A stretch of 64,000 bases of DNA, taken from contig NC_091008.1 of NCBI RefSeq assembly GCF_041146395.1, positions 5,531,501 to 5,595,500 on the forward strand, read 5' to 3'. The stretch is from Eulemur rufifrons. Taxonomy: Eukaryota; Chordata; Mammalia; Primates; Lemuridae. The position numbers and the translations under genes were made by a program. The notes under the pieces are model-generated. The model was not told the DNA's origin. It did no database searches and saw only the letters and a program-made list of their open reading frames with translations. Positions 1-13,857 of this stretch are shown here, piece by piece; position 1 is the first letter of the stretch, and every line of letters begins with the position of its first letter.

Positions 1-256
1 TGGCTGAGGCAGGACAGGGGAAGGGGGACTGATATTGAGCCTGGACTTCAGGCCCTGGGCAGGAGTTTGGGTTTTGTTGCAAGTGCGAGGCACAGTTTTT
101 GACGAGTGGGTGAGAGGAATCGATCTATGTTTTGAAAAAGATTTCTCTAGCTGGAGAATGGATTAGAAGAGAGCAAGGTCACAGGACACCACCGCAGCAG
201 TTCAGATGAGAGACTCTGGTGGCTTTGACCAGGGGAGTGATGACGAAAATGGAGGT
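1..256. other. non-repetitive sequence, no gene seen
   Basis: No recognisable repeat, exon or RNA gene. The short open frames that begin here run into the adjacent Alu and are artefacts of its reading frames. Confidence 0.5.
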
Positions 257-1029
<773 letters not shown>

Positions 1030-1640
1030 GTTGTTTGAAAATTTTTAAAGTAAGCCTTAATTGGTCTTCTAATTAGCAAAACTCATAAAATCACTGTCAT
1101 TTCCAATAAAAAGCTTTTCGGCTGGGACATCTGAAGCCCTCGTTGGAGCCCCGATAATCTCTCACCTCCATTAAATCTCTCTACAGGAATTTAGAGAGCC
1201 TTTCCATTTGGGGACCGTCTAGCCCCAGAGAGCATAGATTTCTCTCGCTGCAGCTCATTAGAAATGCTCAGAAAATCAACTTGAAGACTAGCCGCAGAGC
1301 CCTCCCCGCACCCTTTGATCTTTTCAGTAGCAAATGTGTCATTGGTAGCACAATGGTCCAGTTCTTATGTGAGGCTAAAACCCAGCCACTCCGAGATGCT
1401 TTGGAGACTCCCTGAACTCCAGCTAACCACCGATCTTTCTCCCAATTGATGTATCAGTTCTGCCACAGCCCCCGGGGATGTCATTTCCACTTGCTTGGTA
1501 AATATTTAGCCCGGCTGCCTTTGGCTATGGAAAGGATTATAAATATTTTAAGCACTGCAAGTGATTGAAACTGTCTGTATTTGATTTTTGTCTACGCCTG
1601 CGATGCTTTGGGTAAAAAACTTAACCCTGAGTGGGAAGCA
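1030..1640. promoter_or_regulatory. candidate conserved non-coding element
   Basis: Repeat-free segment, rich in homeodomain-type cores: CTTAATTGG near 1056-1064, the palindrome CTAATTAG at 1069-1076, and further ATTA and TAAATATTT motifs up to 1560. Both strands are broken by stops, so it is not coding. The call rests on texture (no repeats, dense TAAT/ATTA cores, no frame) and not on an alignment. Confidence 0.35.
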
Positions 1641-1826
1641 TCTTTGGGAAGATAAACGTTCTAGGTATGAGAAGGATCAAGTGTAGTTTGGACTGCTATG
1701 GTCAGGCAGTAGTTTGCACCTGGACGATTTTAGCTCACACCAGTTAATCTTTCTTACCGTGGGAGAAATAAAAGACATCATTTCCTAAGAACATTTTTTT
1801 TGTTTATGAATTTAAAAATATATATT

Positions 1827-2217
1827 TTAATTATTATTTTTTTTTTTAGAGCAGTTTTTGGTTCACAGCAAAAGTGAGTGGCGAGTAAAGAGAGCTGTTA
1901 ATACGCCCTCTGCACCCAGTCCCGCCTAACTCCCCCACTGTTAGCATCCATGGAGTGACTCTACTTTGACACGTCAGTACCACCCAAAGTCCATCATCTA
2001 CATCAAACTCACTCTTGATTTTGTAGGTTCTATGGGATTTGACACATGTATGATGACATATATCCATCATGTGGTATCATACAGAATAGTTTCCCTGCCC
2101 TAAAAATCCTCTGCGCTCCGTCTACTCCCTCCCCCGAGTCCCTGGCCACCACCGATATTTTTACTGTCTTCATAGTTGTGCCTTTTCCAGGATAGCATAT
2201 GGTTGGGATCCTTCTAG
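1827..2217 (-). mobile_element. ancient L1M fragment, 3' end, antisense
   Basis: Old mammalian LINE-1 tail read on the minus strand. On the plus strand it starts with a T run, then GGTTCACAGCAAAAGTGAG, and continues through CACCCAAAGTCCATCATCTA and CTGCCCTAAAAATCCTCTG to TGCCTTTTCCAGGATAGCAT. The same interval of the same family recurs near 61.0-61.7 kb. Heavily mutated, no coding capacity. Confidence 0.8.
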
Positions 2218-2534
2218 AAATTTAAAAACAGTTCCCCTTACAGTAAGTTGGAAGAACTTAAAGATCCTCATTCATATAATTGGCTGTAATCTTTATGATG
2301 AGTTCTTTGTGATTGCTATGGAAACCCGATGTCCTATCTAGACCATGTCCGTATCTGAGCAGTGGTTCGCGGACGGCATGGTGACAGCCATTGCCCCACA
2401 CAAGGCAGGCCGGGAGTCGGGAGGAAAGATGCTGTGTGTTGGGTGGAGGATCCGCCCAGGACCCTGTGGAGTATTTGTTCTCAGCTCTTTCAGTGTGTCT
2501 TCACATGAAAATAGAAACATGTGTACATTGATTT
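2218..2534. other. unassigned sequence before an Alu
   Basis: No repeat or gene recognised. Short overlapping frames of 60-63 codons occur on both strands but have no recognisable domain. Confidence 0.4.
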
Positions 2535-2550
2535 AAAAAGTAACATACTG

Positions 2551-2879
2551 GCTGGGCACGGTGGCTCATGCCTGTAATCCTAGCACTCTGGGAGGCCGAG
2601 GCGGGAGGATCGCTCGAGGTCAGGAGTTCAAGACCAGCCTGAGCAAGAGTGAGACCTCGTCTCTACTAAAAATAGAAAGAAATTATCTGGACAGCTAAAA
2701 AAATATATATAAAAAATTAACTGGGCATGGTGGCGCATGCCTGTAATCCCAGATACATGGGAGGCTGAGGCAGGAGGATCGCTTGAGCCCAGGAGTTTGA
2801 GGTTGCTGTGAGTGAGGCTGACGCCACGGCACTCTAGCCCGGGCAACAGAGTGAGACTCTGTCTCAGGAAAAAAAAAAA
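2551..2879 (+). mobile_element. Alu SINE, full length
   Basis: Complete strepsirrhine-type dimer starting GCTGGGCACGGTGG, with the A/T-rich linker insert and an A-rich tail. It is flanked by a perfect 16-bp target-site duplication, AAAAAGTAACATACTG, at 2535-2550 and 2875-2890 (the last As overlap the tail). Lies head-to-tail inverted with the Alu at 3077. Confidence 0.97.
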
Positions 2880-2890
2880 GTAACATACTG

Positions 2891-3076
2891 CAACAGTGTA
2901 CAAAGTAAATATTGTCCATGCTTTTACCCCTTGTCCCCAAAGACAACCACTGTTGAGAGTTTGATGTATATCCTTGCATACTACAAATGGATTCATGCTA
3001 TGTGGATTTTGCAACATGCTGATTTTATTGAGCAGAGCATCATGGTTAGCTTTCCATGTCCATTCATATAGATCTC
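2891..3076 (-). mobile_element. ancient L1M fragment (part 1, interrupted by an Alu)
   Basis: Degenerate antisense old LINE-1 tail: CCCCAAAGACAACCACTGTT followed by text resembling TTCCATGTCCATTCATATAGATC. The same element appears to resume after the Alu at 3400 with CTCCAAATATTTGCTGTGAA and AGATAAACTCCTAGAAGTTC. Confidence 0.6.
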
Positions 3077-3399
3077 TTTTTTTTTTTTTTTTTTTTTTGA
3101 GACAGAGTCTCACTCTGTTGCCCGGGCTAGAGTGCCGTGGCGTCAGCCTAGCTCACAGCAACCTCAGACTCCTGGGCTCAAGGGATCCTCCTGCCTCAGC
3201 CTCCCAAGTAGCTGGGACGACAGGCATGTGCCACCATGCCCGGCTAACTTTTCTATATATATTTTTAGCTGTCCACATCATTTCCTTGTATTTTTAGTAG
3301 AGACGGGGTCTCGCTCTTGCTCAGGCTGGTCTCGAACTCCTGACCTCGAGCAATCCTCCAAAGTGCTGGGATTACAGGCGTGAGCCACCACGCCCGGCC
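3077..3399 (-). mobile_element. Alu SINE, antisense, full length with small deletion
   Basis: Starts with about 22 Ts and ends in CGCCCGGCC. Near 3352-3360 roughly 15 nt of the left arm (the CCCGCCTCGGCCTCC segment) is missing, joining AGCAATCCTCC to AAAGTGCTGGG. No convincing target-site duplication. Confidence 0.96.
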
Positions 3400-3720
3400 C
3401 TCATCTTTTTAAAGATATACAAAAGTGTATTTAATTCATCCTCTGTTGATGGCTCCTTGGATTATCTCCAAATATTTGCTGTGAAACACCAGCAAAGAAG
3501 ATTCACATGCCTCTTTGCACATCTGTTTGATTATTTCCTTCAGATAAACTCCTAGAAGTTCAATTTTTAGGTCAAAAGGCAAGCATGATTAAAAATTGGT
3601 TGTTTTGTTCAATCACACTCTCTCTGAAAGTATATGAGAATATCCTTTTCCACATTCAAGTCAAGAGAAAGATTCATTCATCTTTCATCTTTGCCAATTT
3701 TTTCAGGCAAAAAACATTTC
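3400..3720 (-). mobile_element. ancient L1M fragment (part 2)
   Basis: Continuation of the degenerate L1M-like antisense sequence after the Alu. The diagnostic run is TTCAGATAAACTCCTAGAAG, then an AGGTCAAAAGGCAAGCATG equivalent of the family's GGGTCAAAGGGTATG. Highly diverged. Confidence 0.55.
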
Positions 3721-3749
3721 CATTTTCATTTCTTTATTTAAATATCAAT

Positions 3750-3870
3750 GAAGTTTAATTTTCATTTGAGTGCTGGGTTACATGGGTATACATAGTTGGT
3801 AAAAATTCAGTGAGCTCTATATTTGTGATATGCACACTTTATTGGGATAAGTATTATATTTAATATATTG
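3750..3870 (+). mobile_element. possible old L1M 3' UTR tail
   Basis: GGGTTACATGGGTATACATA, GGTAAAAATTCAGTGAGCTC and GTGATATGCACACTTTATTG resemble the last ~100 nt of old L1M 3' UTRs in sense orientation. Short and diverged. Confidence 0.45.
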
Positions 3871-3943
3871 GCCTTGGAGGGTGGGATTTTTTTGTGTGTA
3901 TCTGTTAGGCTCCTTATGGCTGCAAATACCAGAAAAGCCCAAA

Positions 3944-3972
3944 TCATATATATATAATATTTATATATATTC
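3944..3972. repeat. (TA)n low-complexity run
   Basis: Alternating AT with interruptions (ATATATATATAATATTTATA). Confidence 0.8.
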
Positions 3973-4540
3973 TCTTACATAACAAGAATTGGCACAGGCT
4001 TGACTAACTCAACAGATCGGTTTGTCACCAGTCAGCCTCAGTGCTCGGACGTGGCTCCTTCTCACGATGCAGAGATGGCCACAGCGACTCCTGGTCTTGC
4101 ATGCAAATGTCACAAAATCCAGTGGGGGGACAGGGACCGTTTCTTCCTATCTATCTTTACCAAGTGTCTGAAAAAAAAAACCTTTCTTAGCTACTTTTCT
4201 CCTTTTGCAAAGGCTTGCTCTCATATCCAGTCGGTCCAGAATTCTCTCATATGTCCATAGCTCGCCTCAGTCCACGGCAAGAGGAGGGAGAACAGCAGGA
4301 CAGGTCTAAACAAATAAGACTCATCCTCTGTGGCTACAGCCGAGGGCCCTCCCTGCAGTTTCTGTCCAGGTGGAGGAATTCAGCGGTGTTTGCTGGAGAT
4401 GTGAAAGATGCTAGCAATGGGAGCTCAGATGGGAAAGGCCGGTGGGACAGATCGCGACAGACCTGGCTTGCTGGTCGGGATGGATTTGAGTGGAACTATC
4501 ACAGACAGAGCTGCTAGCAAAGCCACTTCCTAGCCTGCAG
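3973..4540. other. unassigned sequence
   Basis: No repeat family recognised with confidence. Open frames of 86 and 100 codons on the plus strand show no domain and are taken as chance. Confidence 0.4.
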
Positions 4541-4544
4541 AAGA

Positions 4545-4660
4545 GCTGGTTCAACTGGATATTTATTGAGACCTTTCTCTGTGCCAGATGCTTGCGGGCA
4601 CAGTGAGGACGGAAGCAGACTTCATGGACGTTGCAACCCAGCATCTCGACTCAATGAGAC
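4545..4660 (+). repeat. ancient interspersed-repeat fragment
   Basis: ATATTTATTGAGACCTTTCT and GTGCCAGATGCTTGCGGGCA followed by a GACTTCATGGACGTTGCA segment correspond to the common mammalian repeat text 'attgagcacctactatgtgccaggcac...ccctcatggagctta'. The family was not assigned. Confidence 0.5.
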
Positions 4661-4699
4661 TGTGACTCCATCGCACCGAGGTACAAAACCAACTATTAA

Positions 4700-4935
4700 T
4701 AGAGGCTAATGGTTACTGTCGTACTAGAGCTTGGTACAGCCGGGCGGTTTTAAGCACTTGAATGTATCAACTCATTTAGCGCTCACAGTAACTTTGGGAA
4801 TTAGACGCTGTTGTCATTCCTATTTTCAAGGTGAGCAGGCAAACACAGAGAAGGGGAGTAACTCGCCCTAGGTCCAAGGGCCAGTAAACAGGGACACAGG
4901 AATCGAGCCCAGGCAGTGGGACTTTTGAGTCCCTG
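4700..4935 (+). mobile_element. MIR SINE fragment
   Basis: tRNA-derived ancient mammalian SINE in sense orientation. Visible landmarks are TATCAACTCATTTAGCGCTC (core region), AGTAACTCGCCCTAGGTCCA and GAATCGAGCCCAGGCAGTG. Typical MIR divergence. Confidence 0.85.
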
Positions 4936-5065
4936 CTCCTCACCGGTCTCCCGTGCTGCCCATGACACCCACATGTCACAGCTAGCGGGCGAGTCACAGG
5001 AACAGAGGGCTCGAGTAGAAGCCGTAGCAGCAGAAGAGAAGGTAGCTATGATTACATTCCTGTGT

Positions 5066-5265
5066 GGCAATTACTGAGCGCTCCCAGCTGACAGCAGGCG
5101 TGTTAAGTGCTGTTTGTACGTAATGTCCCTTAATTGTCACAACTCTGTAAAACGAGCACTCTGTGCCAGCCACGAGGAAACCGAAGCTTAGGGATGTGGA
5201 GTCACTTGCCAAAGGTCAAAGTTGTATTTGAACCTGCGTCTCGGAGACTCCAAAGCCTGTGGAAT
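5066..5265 (+). mobile_element. MIR SINE fragment
   Basis: A second sense MIR 130 bp downstream of the first: ATTACTGAGCGCTCCCAGCT, GAGGAAACCGAAGCTTAGGG, GTCACTTGCCAAAGGTCAAA, TTTGAACCTGCGTCTC. Independent insertion of the same family in the same orientation. Confidence 0.85.
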
Positions 5266-5619
5266 TAATTAATCCCACTATATTAATGTGAAAGTTAATT
5301 TTCAAACAGAAGACAGGGAAGTCTGAAAAAGAGCACGAAAGGATGTCAAGGTGTCCTTTTTAGTGAAGAACTCCAAGAAAACCAAGTTGTAAGTGTACTG
5401 TTGCACCCTGGCTGGTCTGAGTGGGCCCCGCGCAGGCTGTGGTACACTGCCCAGACGTGATAATTTAGGGTACCTCAAATGCTCTTCCTCCACGGAACAC
5501 GAATCCAGAATTCAGAAACCTTTTCCAAACATTTTTTTTTCCCGAAAAAAGTCACATATATTAACCTTTTATAATGCATTTATAGTCTTTCAGGAATACT
5601 TCATGTAAGAAGCAACTTC
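5266..5619. other. unassigned sequence
   Basis: Nothing recognised. The sequence just upstream of 5630 supplies the target duplication of the next Alu. Confidence 0.4.
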
Positions 5620-5630
5620 TATTCACTAAT

Positions 5631-5974
<344 letters not shown>

Positions 5975-5985
5975 TATTCACTAAT

Positions 5986-7463
<1,478 letters not shown>

Positions 7464-7724
7464 TCAGACTCAAACATTAACCATGGGTGCTATTATAACG
7501 ATATTATGGAAATACTAAAGAATTTGGGTGAGTGAGGGAAATGGGCAGAATATATGTGAAAACACCCCGATTTTCTCCGGGAGGCTGGGCAGGCAGTTTT
7601 AGGGGGAATATTTGCCCTGCAGTCAGCCAGAGGCCTGATATACACATGGTTCGGCCTGGAGCTTTGGGCATGGAGGACAGGGAGGGTGGGGCAGGGGACA
7701 ATTCGTGAGCCCTGGTGACACACG

Positions 7725-7895
7725 GCGCTGGATTTAACGCCGGGCTCTGCTACTTACCAGCTGTATGTCTTTAGACATGTCACCAAAACGCACTGAGCTT
7801 TTGTTTCCTCATCTATAAAATGAGAGTTGTTAATACCTTCCTGGCAAGCTATTGTGAGGATCAAATGAGATCCCGGTATTCCAGCATACAGGGCA
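7725..7895 (-). mobile_element. MIR SINE fragment, antisense
   Basis: GGGCTCTGCTACTTACCAGC, TTTCCTCATCTATAAAATGA, and TATTGTGAGGATCAAATGAG are the reverse complement of MIR landmarks. Confidence 0.88.
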
Positions 7896-8950
7896 TGGGA
7901 AAGTCTTCATTGATGTTATTTTCTTTCCTCTCCCTTCTGGGTAGGTCTAGGAATCAGTGTCATTCGTGGTTGCCACGTTGGTTTCTTGGAGACAGTGGTG
8001 GCTTCAGCAGAGTGGAGTCTGGTCTTGTGTACCTTGCGCTATTTTTTCTCCCTCTCTGTCTCTCTCTCTTTTCTTTCTTTGTGATAATAGTACGATTCCA
8101 TGGCCCTCATGGAAGAGCTGATTCATTTTCAATGTTCCTTTTCCCTAGTCTAAGAGAAAAGCCTGAACTATTTACCTTTGGTAAAGAAACATTTTCCTAA
8201 TTGCTAGAAGAAATTCATAATTCAGCCCCACAGGGCTTAATTTCTCCGTCTCCATCAGGGTGTGGAAGGGGGAGGACATTGAGGAGGCTGCCTTCAGGTT
8301 ATTTAGGGTCCATTGGGAATCGCGTTTGCCTGTCTCTAAGTTTGTGTCCCTGTCCGTTCTGAAGTGATTGAGAATCACATGGATCTAACTCCGGCTCTGG
8401 GTCACCAATTGTGTTCGCCTGGATTGGGACAATTTACTTCCTTCCACGTTGTTTGAGCTCGTGCTTTGATGGACTCCCGAGTATATGGGAGTTCGTCAGG
8501 GTACGGATGAGTCTGCTTGTCTTTTATACCTTCCCCAGGGCCAGCCAGGCATCTGGGCATCCAGGAGGCAGTTGGCAAATTCTGAATGAATGACTACCTT
8601 TAGAATAATATTTCTTCACTTTTTGAAACCTATGTCATCTCTTGATCACCATCTGCCACCCCTCAAATGTGACATTCTTCTAAAGGGTCCCGTTCTAAAG
8701 ATGAGGGACTGCAGTTTCTGCATATGCCACCAGTTAAAATTTTGTTGCATTTAACTTTTTCTGGTCACCCCCCAAAATATATCTAAAAAAATACTATTGG
8801 ACATGCTCTCTCCCACCCCAGGTTCTGCTGTTAATATTTACCCTGTTCCAAGGGTATCTGCCCTATTTTAGATCACAGGCCCCAGAAAGGCAGGGATATT
8901 CCTACTCAAACATCTGCCACGCATACATATATTAGGCAGTAGATGAGTAC
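7896..8950. other. unassigned intergenic stretch
   Basis: Contains a CT-rich run (8045-8080) but no clear repeat. A 126-codon frame starting at 7820 begins inside the MIR and lacks any domain; it is considered spurious. Confidence 0.4.
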
Positions 8951-9287
8951 TTTTTTTTTTTTTTTTGAGACAGAGTCTCGCTCTGTCGCCCGGGCTAGAG
9001 TGAGTGCCGTGGAGTCAGCCTAGCTCACAGCAACCTCAAACTCCTGAGCTCAAGGGATCCTCCTGCCTCAGCCTCCCGCGTAGCTGGGACTACAGGCATG
9101 CACCACCATGCCCGGCTAATTTTTCTATATATATATTTTTAGCTGTCCAGATAATTTCTTTCTATTTTTAGTAGAGACGGGGTCTCGCTCTTGCTCGGGC
9201 TGGTCTCGAACTCCTGACCTCGAGCGATCCACCCGCCTCGGCCTCCCAGAGTGCTGGGATGACAGGCGTGAGCCACCGCGCCCGGCC
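8951..9287 (-). mobile_element. Alu SINE, antisense, full length
   Basis: About 16 Ts at the start, 4-bp GTGA class (GCTAGAGTGAGTGCCGTGG). Target duplication AGTACTTTT at 8946-8954 and 9288-9296. Confidence 0.97.
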
Positions 9288-9296
9288 AGTACTTTT

Positions 9297-10129
9297 GATA
9301 ATGACACAAATGGCAGCTTTGGAAAAGCTTGAGAGCTCTACCATCACCGATTACGTATGGCCACTCCAAACTGGATTTCAATCCAGACCTCCCAAGAAGG
9401 GTCCCAGCAACCCAGTCTGAGATGGAATGCGTGGCATTCAAAAGCCTCCTTCCCTGAAATATCTGTCCAGTTCACTCTTCCATGCGTTTTTGATGCAAAA
9501 GAAGAATCGTACCCTCTACTAAGATTTTTCCTGACTCAGGCATTTAGGGTTATTAACAAAGACTGCACGGCTAGAGCTTAATTGTTGGAATGCTTTCGGC
9601 TTGAACTTGAGGAATCTGGGAGCCAACTGTCTGGCCCCTGGTAGCGAGAAACCTACCCATAGTTTTTTTTTTTTATGTGCATGATTATAAAATGAAAAAC
9701 AAGGCAAGTGGCTTGTAATTTCATAGCAACCAAACACATGGTTTTTCCCTTTCCTTTGGGATGAAAATGCCTTCCTGTAGAAATGAAGGTTACGGCCCCT
9801 ACTTGTGAAGCCCAAGGAGGGAGACTTTGAAGTGAAAGAGGATCTCAGTGGAGGAACGGATGCAGGAGCCGGTGTGGGAATGGTAGTTTCCAGCAACAGG
9901 AAAAGGCATTGTCCCAAGGAGGGGCTCTTTCACCCTTCTCTGTCGTCATCTGGGCTGTCTGGTTTATTTCCTCCCCCAGGTTGGTGTGAGCTGGAAGGAG
10001 AGTCCTTTGTGAATGAGGTCAAGAACAAGACTGCCCACTTTGTGAGGCGGTCAGGGCTGAACTTTCAGATTGCAGATTTTATGAAAAGTGACCGAGGGGG
10101 GGTGGAAAATTAATTTGAGCTTCATCTAA
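9297..10129. other. unassigned intergenic stretch
   Basis: No repeat or exon recognised. A minus-strand 132-codon frame (9519-9917) and a plus-strand 102-codon frame (9805-10113) overlap each other and show no domain. Confidence 0.4.
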
Positions 10130-10350
10130 GCAACGCCCGAGCCCCTGGCCCAGGAAGTGAGAAACTCCAGCCCACTGGTGTGGCGAAGCGACATCAAACA
10201 ACTCGGTCGGTTTGATTTTCCAAGGAAATATCTCAACGGACCAACAGTTCAGGCATTATGCAGATACAAAACTGAAATCCTGCCCACAGCCGGGTTGGCT
10301 GCGACTGAACATTTGCTAAAATAAGAGGGATTTTATGTTAGGAGTTTCGT
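10130..10350. promoter_or_regulatory. candidate conserved non-coding element
   Basis: Repeat-free segment with text such as TTTGATTTTCCAAGGAAATA, GCATTATGCAGATACAAAAC (ATGCAGAT resembles an octamer/POU-like motif) and AAATAAGAGG. Not coding. The call is based on texture only. Confidence 0.28.
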
Positions 10351-10689
10351 ATCACAAATGAATAGCTGTTGGTCGGAACCCTGATAAACACAAAGCAATG
10401 CTTGGAGCTGGGAAAATTCATGGGCTTGTTTCCTGGGGTGGCATTCGCTCTGCGCCTGGGTGGTGGGTGCCTTCATCCTCGGGGGCTTCCTCAGCACACA
10501 CCGGACTGTGCCCTGGGACTCCCTCTGGGGACACTGATGCCCGGGCCCTGGCGTCATCTTCAGCCCAACCTCCATCAGCTGGGAGCAGCATGCGACAGGG
10601 TGGCCAAGGCTGGGTCTCTCTGGCACAGGCCCAAGGCCTCTGGCTACATTGTTTTTCCTTGTACTTAGCACCGAATGCTTCAGAGTGCT

Positions 10690-10860
10690 GGAGGATGCTT
10701 TGTTTTTATTAGTTTTCACAATAGTCCGTGTTGTAGGGCAACTTGAATATTAGATTTCCCATTTTAAAGATCAACAAGCAGATGATCAAAAGGCTTAAGG
10801 GATCTATCCATCACCACTCAGAAAATGAGTATTAGACCCGGGAACAGACCATTTTCATTT
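10690..10860 (+). mobile_element. MIR SINE fragment
   Basis: ATTAGTTTTCACAATAGTCC, CCATTTTAAAGATCAACAAG and CACTCAGAAAATGAGTATTAG align with the MIR core and 3' part in sense orientation; diverged. Confidence 0.6.
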
Positions 10861-11026
10861 CTAAGACCTTGTTGGGACCCCTCTCCCCCCAGGGCCCAGT
10901 GAAGCCCCCCTACCAGCCTTATCTCAGGACGTGAACTTGGTCTGAACTCCCAGAGGCAGGCGCCCTCTGAAAGGAGGTTAGGTGCAACCCAGCTCTTCGT
11001 TCTAGATCACACAGAAAGACCCATGA

Positions 11027-11366
11027 GGCTGGGCACGGTGGCTCATGCCTGTAATCCTAGCACTCTGGGAGGCCGAGGTGGGAGGATCGCTCGAGGTCAG
11101 GAGTTCGAGACCAGCCTGAGCAAGAGCGAGACCCCATCTCTACTAAAAATAGAAAGAAATTAGCTGGCCAGCTAAAAATATATAGAGAAAAAATTAGCTG
11201 GCCATGGTGGCACATGCCTGTAGTCCCAGCTACCCGGGAGGCTGAGGCAGGAGGATCGCTTGAGCCCAGGAGTCTGAGGTTGCTGTGAGCTAGGCTGAGG
11301 CCACGGCACTCTAGCCCGGGCAACAGAGTGAGACTCTTTCTCAAAAAAAAAAAAAAAAAAAAAAAA
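11027..11366 (+). mobile_element. Alu SINE, full length
   Basis: Starts GGCTGGGCACGGTGG and ends in about 24 As. Probable 10-bp target duplication AAAGACCCAT / AAAGACCCGT (11015-11024 and 11364-11373, one mismatch). Confidence 0.96.
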
Positions 11367-11373
11367 GACCCGT

Positions 11374-12685
11374 AAGGGTTTAAGAACGAGCTGGATTTTT
11401 TCCTAATCTGGAATGTTAGTACATAAAAACAGAACCTTAGGGAGCAGACGCTGAATAATAAGCCAAGGCTGACCTTATAAGGCAATTCAATTCGATATGG
11501 CAAAGGTACATGACACCTTCCGTGTGTGCAAGACCCAAAGATGGGGACAAACTGTGGTGGCTTCCCAGCAGTTCACGGCCTTCTGGGGCAGACAGGTATA
11601 CACCCGTCGCTACTGCAAGGCAGACCGTGTGATCGCTACACTAGAAGTAGAAACACAATGTTGGGGGCGTCCCAAAGAGGAAGGAGACATTGGTTGTGCT
11701 CAGGGAAGCCTGGAGGTTTTCTCCAAGGAGATGGGAGGGGGACTTGCCAAGTTAGACTTGCAAAAGCAGAAACTGAAGGCCAGAGCCGCATGACTGGCCC
11801 AAGATCAGTATCTGGTTCCTTATCCATCAAACCGCACAGCTTCAGCACGACACCAGGGAGACTGTGAAATTGAGATGCTTTTATTCTCTGCTCTTTTTTG
11901 TTCAAAAATTCCAGGAATGAGGCAGGCAGTGGCAGAAATGACCCATTTTTCTCATTTTGCATAATTTTGTATTTAAATTCTCACTATTGGGGGACTTTCA
12001 TAATAATGAGATTTATCCACGAGGCCTTGTATCAGTTTTCAAGAAAGACCTTCATTCAGAGGAAAATTTTCAAAAAGATCGACCATGCATTGAAATCCAT
12101 TTATGTTTTCTGTGTTTCTAACTGGCGTTTCCTGAAATATTTGCTAATGACTGAATTATTTTAGCCGAGATTAAGTCCCTTGGTTTTTCTACTTATTTGA
12201 GTCAGGACCAAGTGAATAGATAAGGCCAAATCTATTTCCTCCATGGACATAGATTAAGAGGTTATAAACATAGAATTAGAGTTAACTACAGTATTAAGCA
12301 GGAGAAACTGGTCATAATGTGTGACAATGAGCTTTTTCACTTGCAAAAATAGCGTACTTGTCAAAGCACCCAGGCATTACGCTGAGAGCTGCTTTGTAAA
12401 TACTTTCTATTAATATCTCCCCTTTAAAAATAATTTTCCAATAAATGTCTCATGCAAAAAATCAGTCATTTCTGTTTAGACAGATATCGGTGTTGTTTTC
12501 AGGTATCTGCTTGTGTGGAAGTTTCTCCTTAAAACCAGTACTTTGAGATAAGATATTGGGTCCCTGTGAACCTGGCAGTGAGACTATATATTTAATTTTA
12601 TCCAAAAAGCTCATTAAGTCACCTGGTTATTCATAGGATCGTGTGCAGTGTTTTTCTGGCTAAGATCCATACAACCCTGGTCTAA
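11374..12685. other. non-repetitive intergenic stretch
   Basis: About 1.3 kb without recognisable repeats. The A/T-rich part from about 12040 to 12180 (TGAAATATTTGCTAATGACT and flanks) has a conserved-element texture. Frames of 98-113 codons at 11497-11867 have no domain and are overlapped by antisense frames of similar size. Confidence 0.4.
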
Positions 12686-12689
12686 AGTT

Positions 12690-12860
12690 AGTGAATTCAG
12701 TCATTCTATTATTATTGAGCACCCACAACACACCAGGTTGTCCTACACGCTGGTCCTTCCTCTGAAGAAGCTTATAGTTCCATAGGGCAGGCAAACCATA
12801 AACACACAACACTCACAGAGTATGATAAATGCTCCATTTTATTGAACAGAAATGGCACTA
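12690..12860 (+). repeat. ancient interspersed-repeat fragment
   Basis: ATTATTATTGAGCACCCACA, ACACCAGGTTGTCCTACACG, GAAGAAGCTTATAGTTCCAT, AAACCATAAACACACAACAC: the same unassigned family as at 4545 and 16650, in the same orientation. Confidence 0.55.
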
Positions 12861-12917
12861 GTTATAAAATGCACCTTTTTTAATCACTTAGAAAAACCGT
12901 GGCCAATTAAACTATAA

Positions 12918-13374
<457 letters not shown>

Positions 13375-13789
13375 TGAGTTATAACAATTTAATTAGTTAC
13401 AATTTGTTTTCTTTTCTCTACCGCTTGTTTTCTTTTCCTTTCCAATTTAAAAGAGTGTATTTAACATTCCACCTTAGACAATGTGATAGTCATGAAGTCT
13501 TTGTGTGATGAAGGTAACAAGGAAGTTAATTTGTTAATGAATATCAGCAATGAAAAGGGAAGGGGTCTTCCCTGGTACCCTGAAGTCATTTACAATATTT
13601 TACAAAACAATGTAGGTTAGGAAGAAGGCTAGTCTATAACCAGAGAAAGAAAGGTTACAGCTGCTTGTCATTTGACTCTGACCTCAAAACTGTATTCCCT
13701 TAAGGCTCAACATAATGTAAAGTTCCAACAGATGAGATTTTGAATTACTTATTTTCAGTTTCCCGTTGTCTCCTCTACGTGACAATAGG

Positions 13790-13857
13790 ACCATCATATC
13801 TTGTTCGCTACTTTATCTTCATCTCCCAGCACAGTGCCTAGAACATCGTTGTCATTT
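13790..13857 (+). mobile_element. L2 LINE 3' end (part 1, interrupted by FLAM)
   Basis: CATCTCCCAGCACAGTGCCT followed by AGAACATCG matches the L2 3' terminus (cagtgcctagcacat). The rest of the terminus follows the inserted FLAM at 14047. Confidence 0.65.

Noticed and set aside
2628..3297. Recurrent frames of the type [20 protein letters not shown] in many places
   Set aside because: These are antisense or sense translations of Alu elements, repeated at every Alu in the window; not genes.
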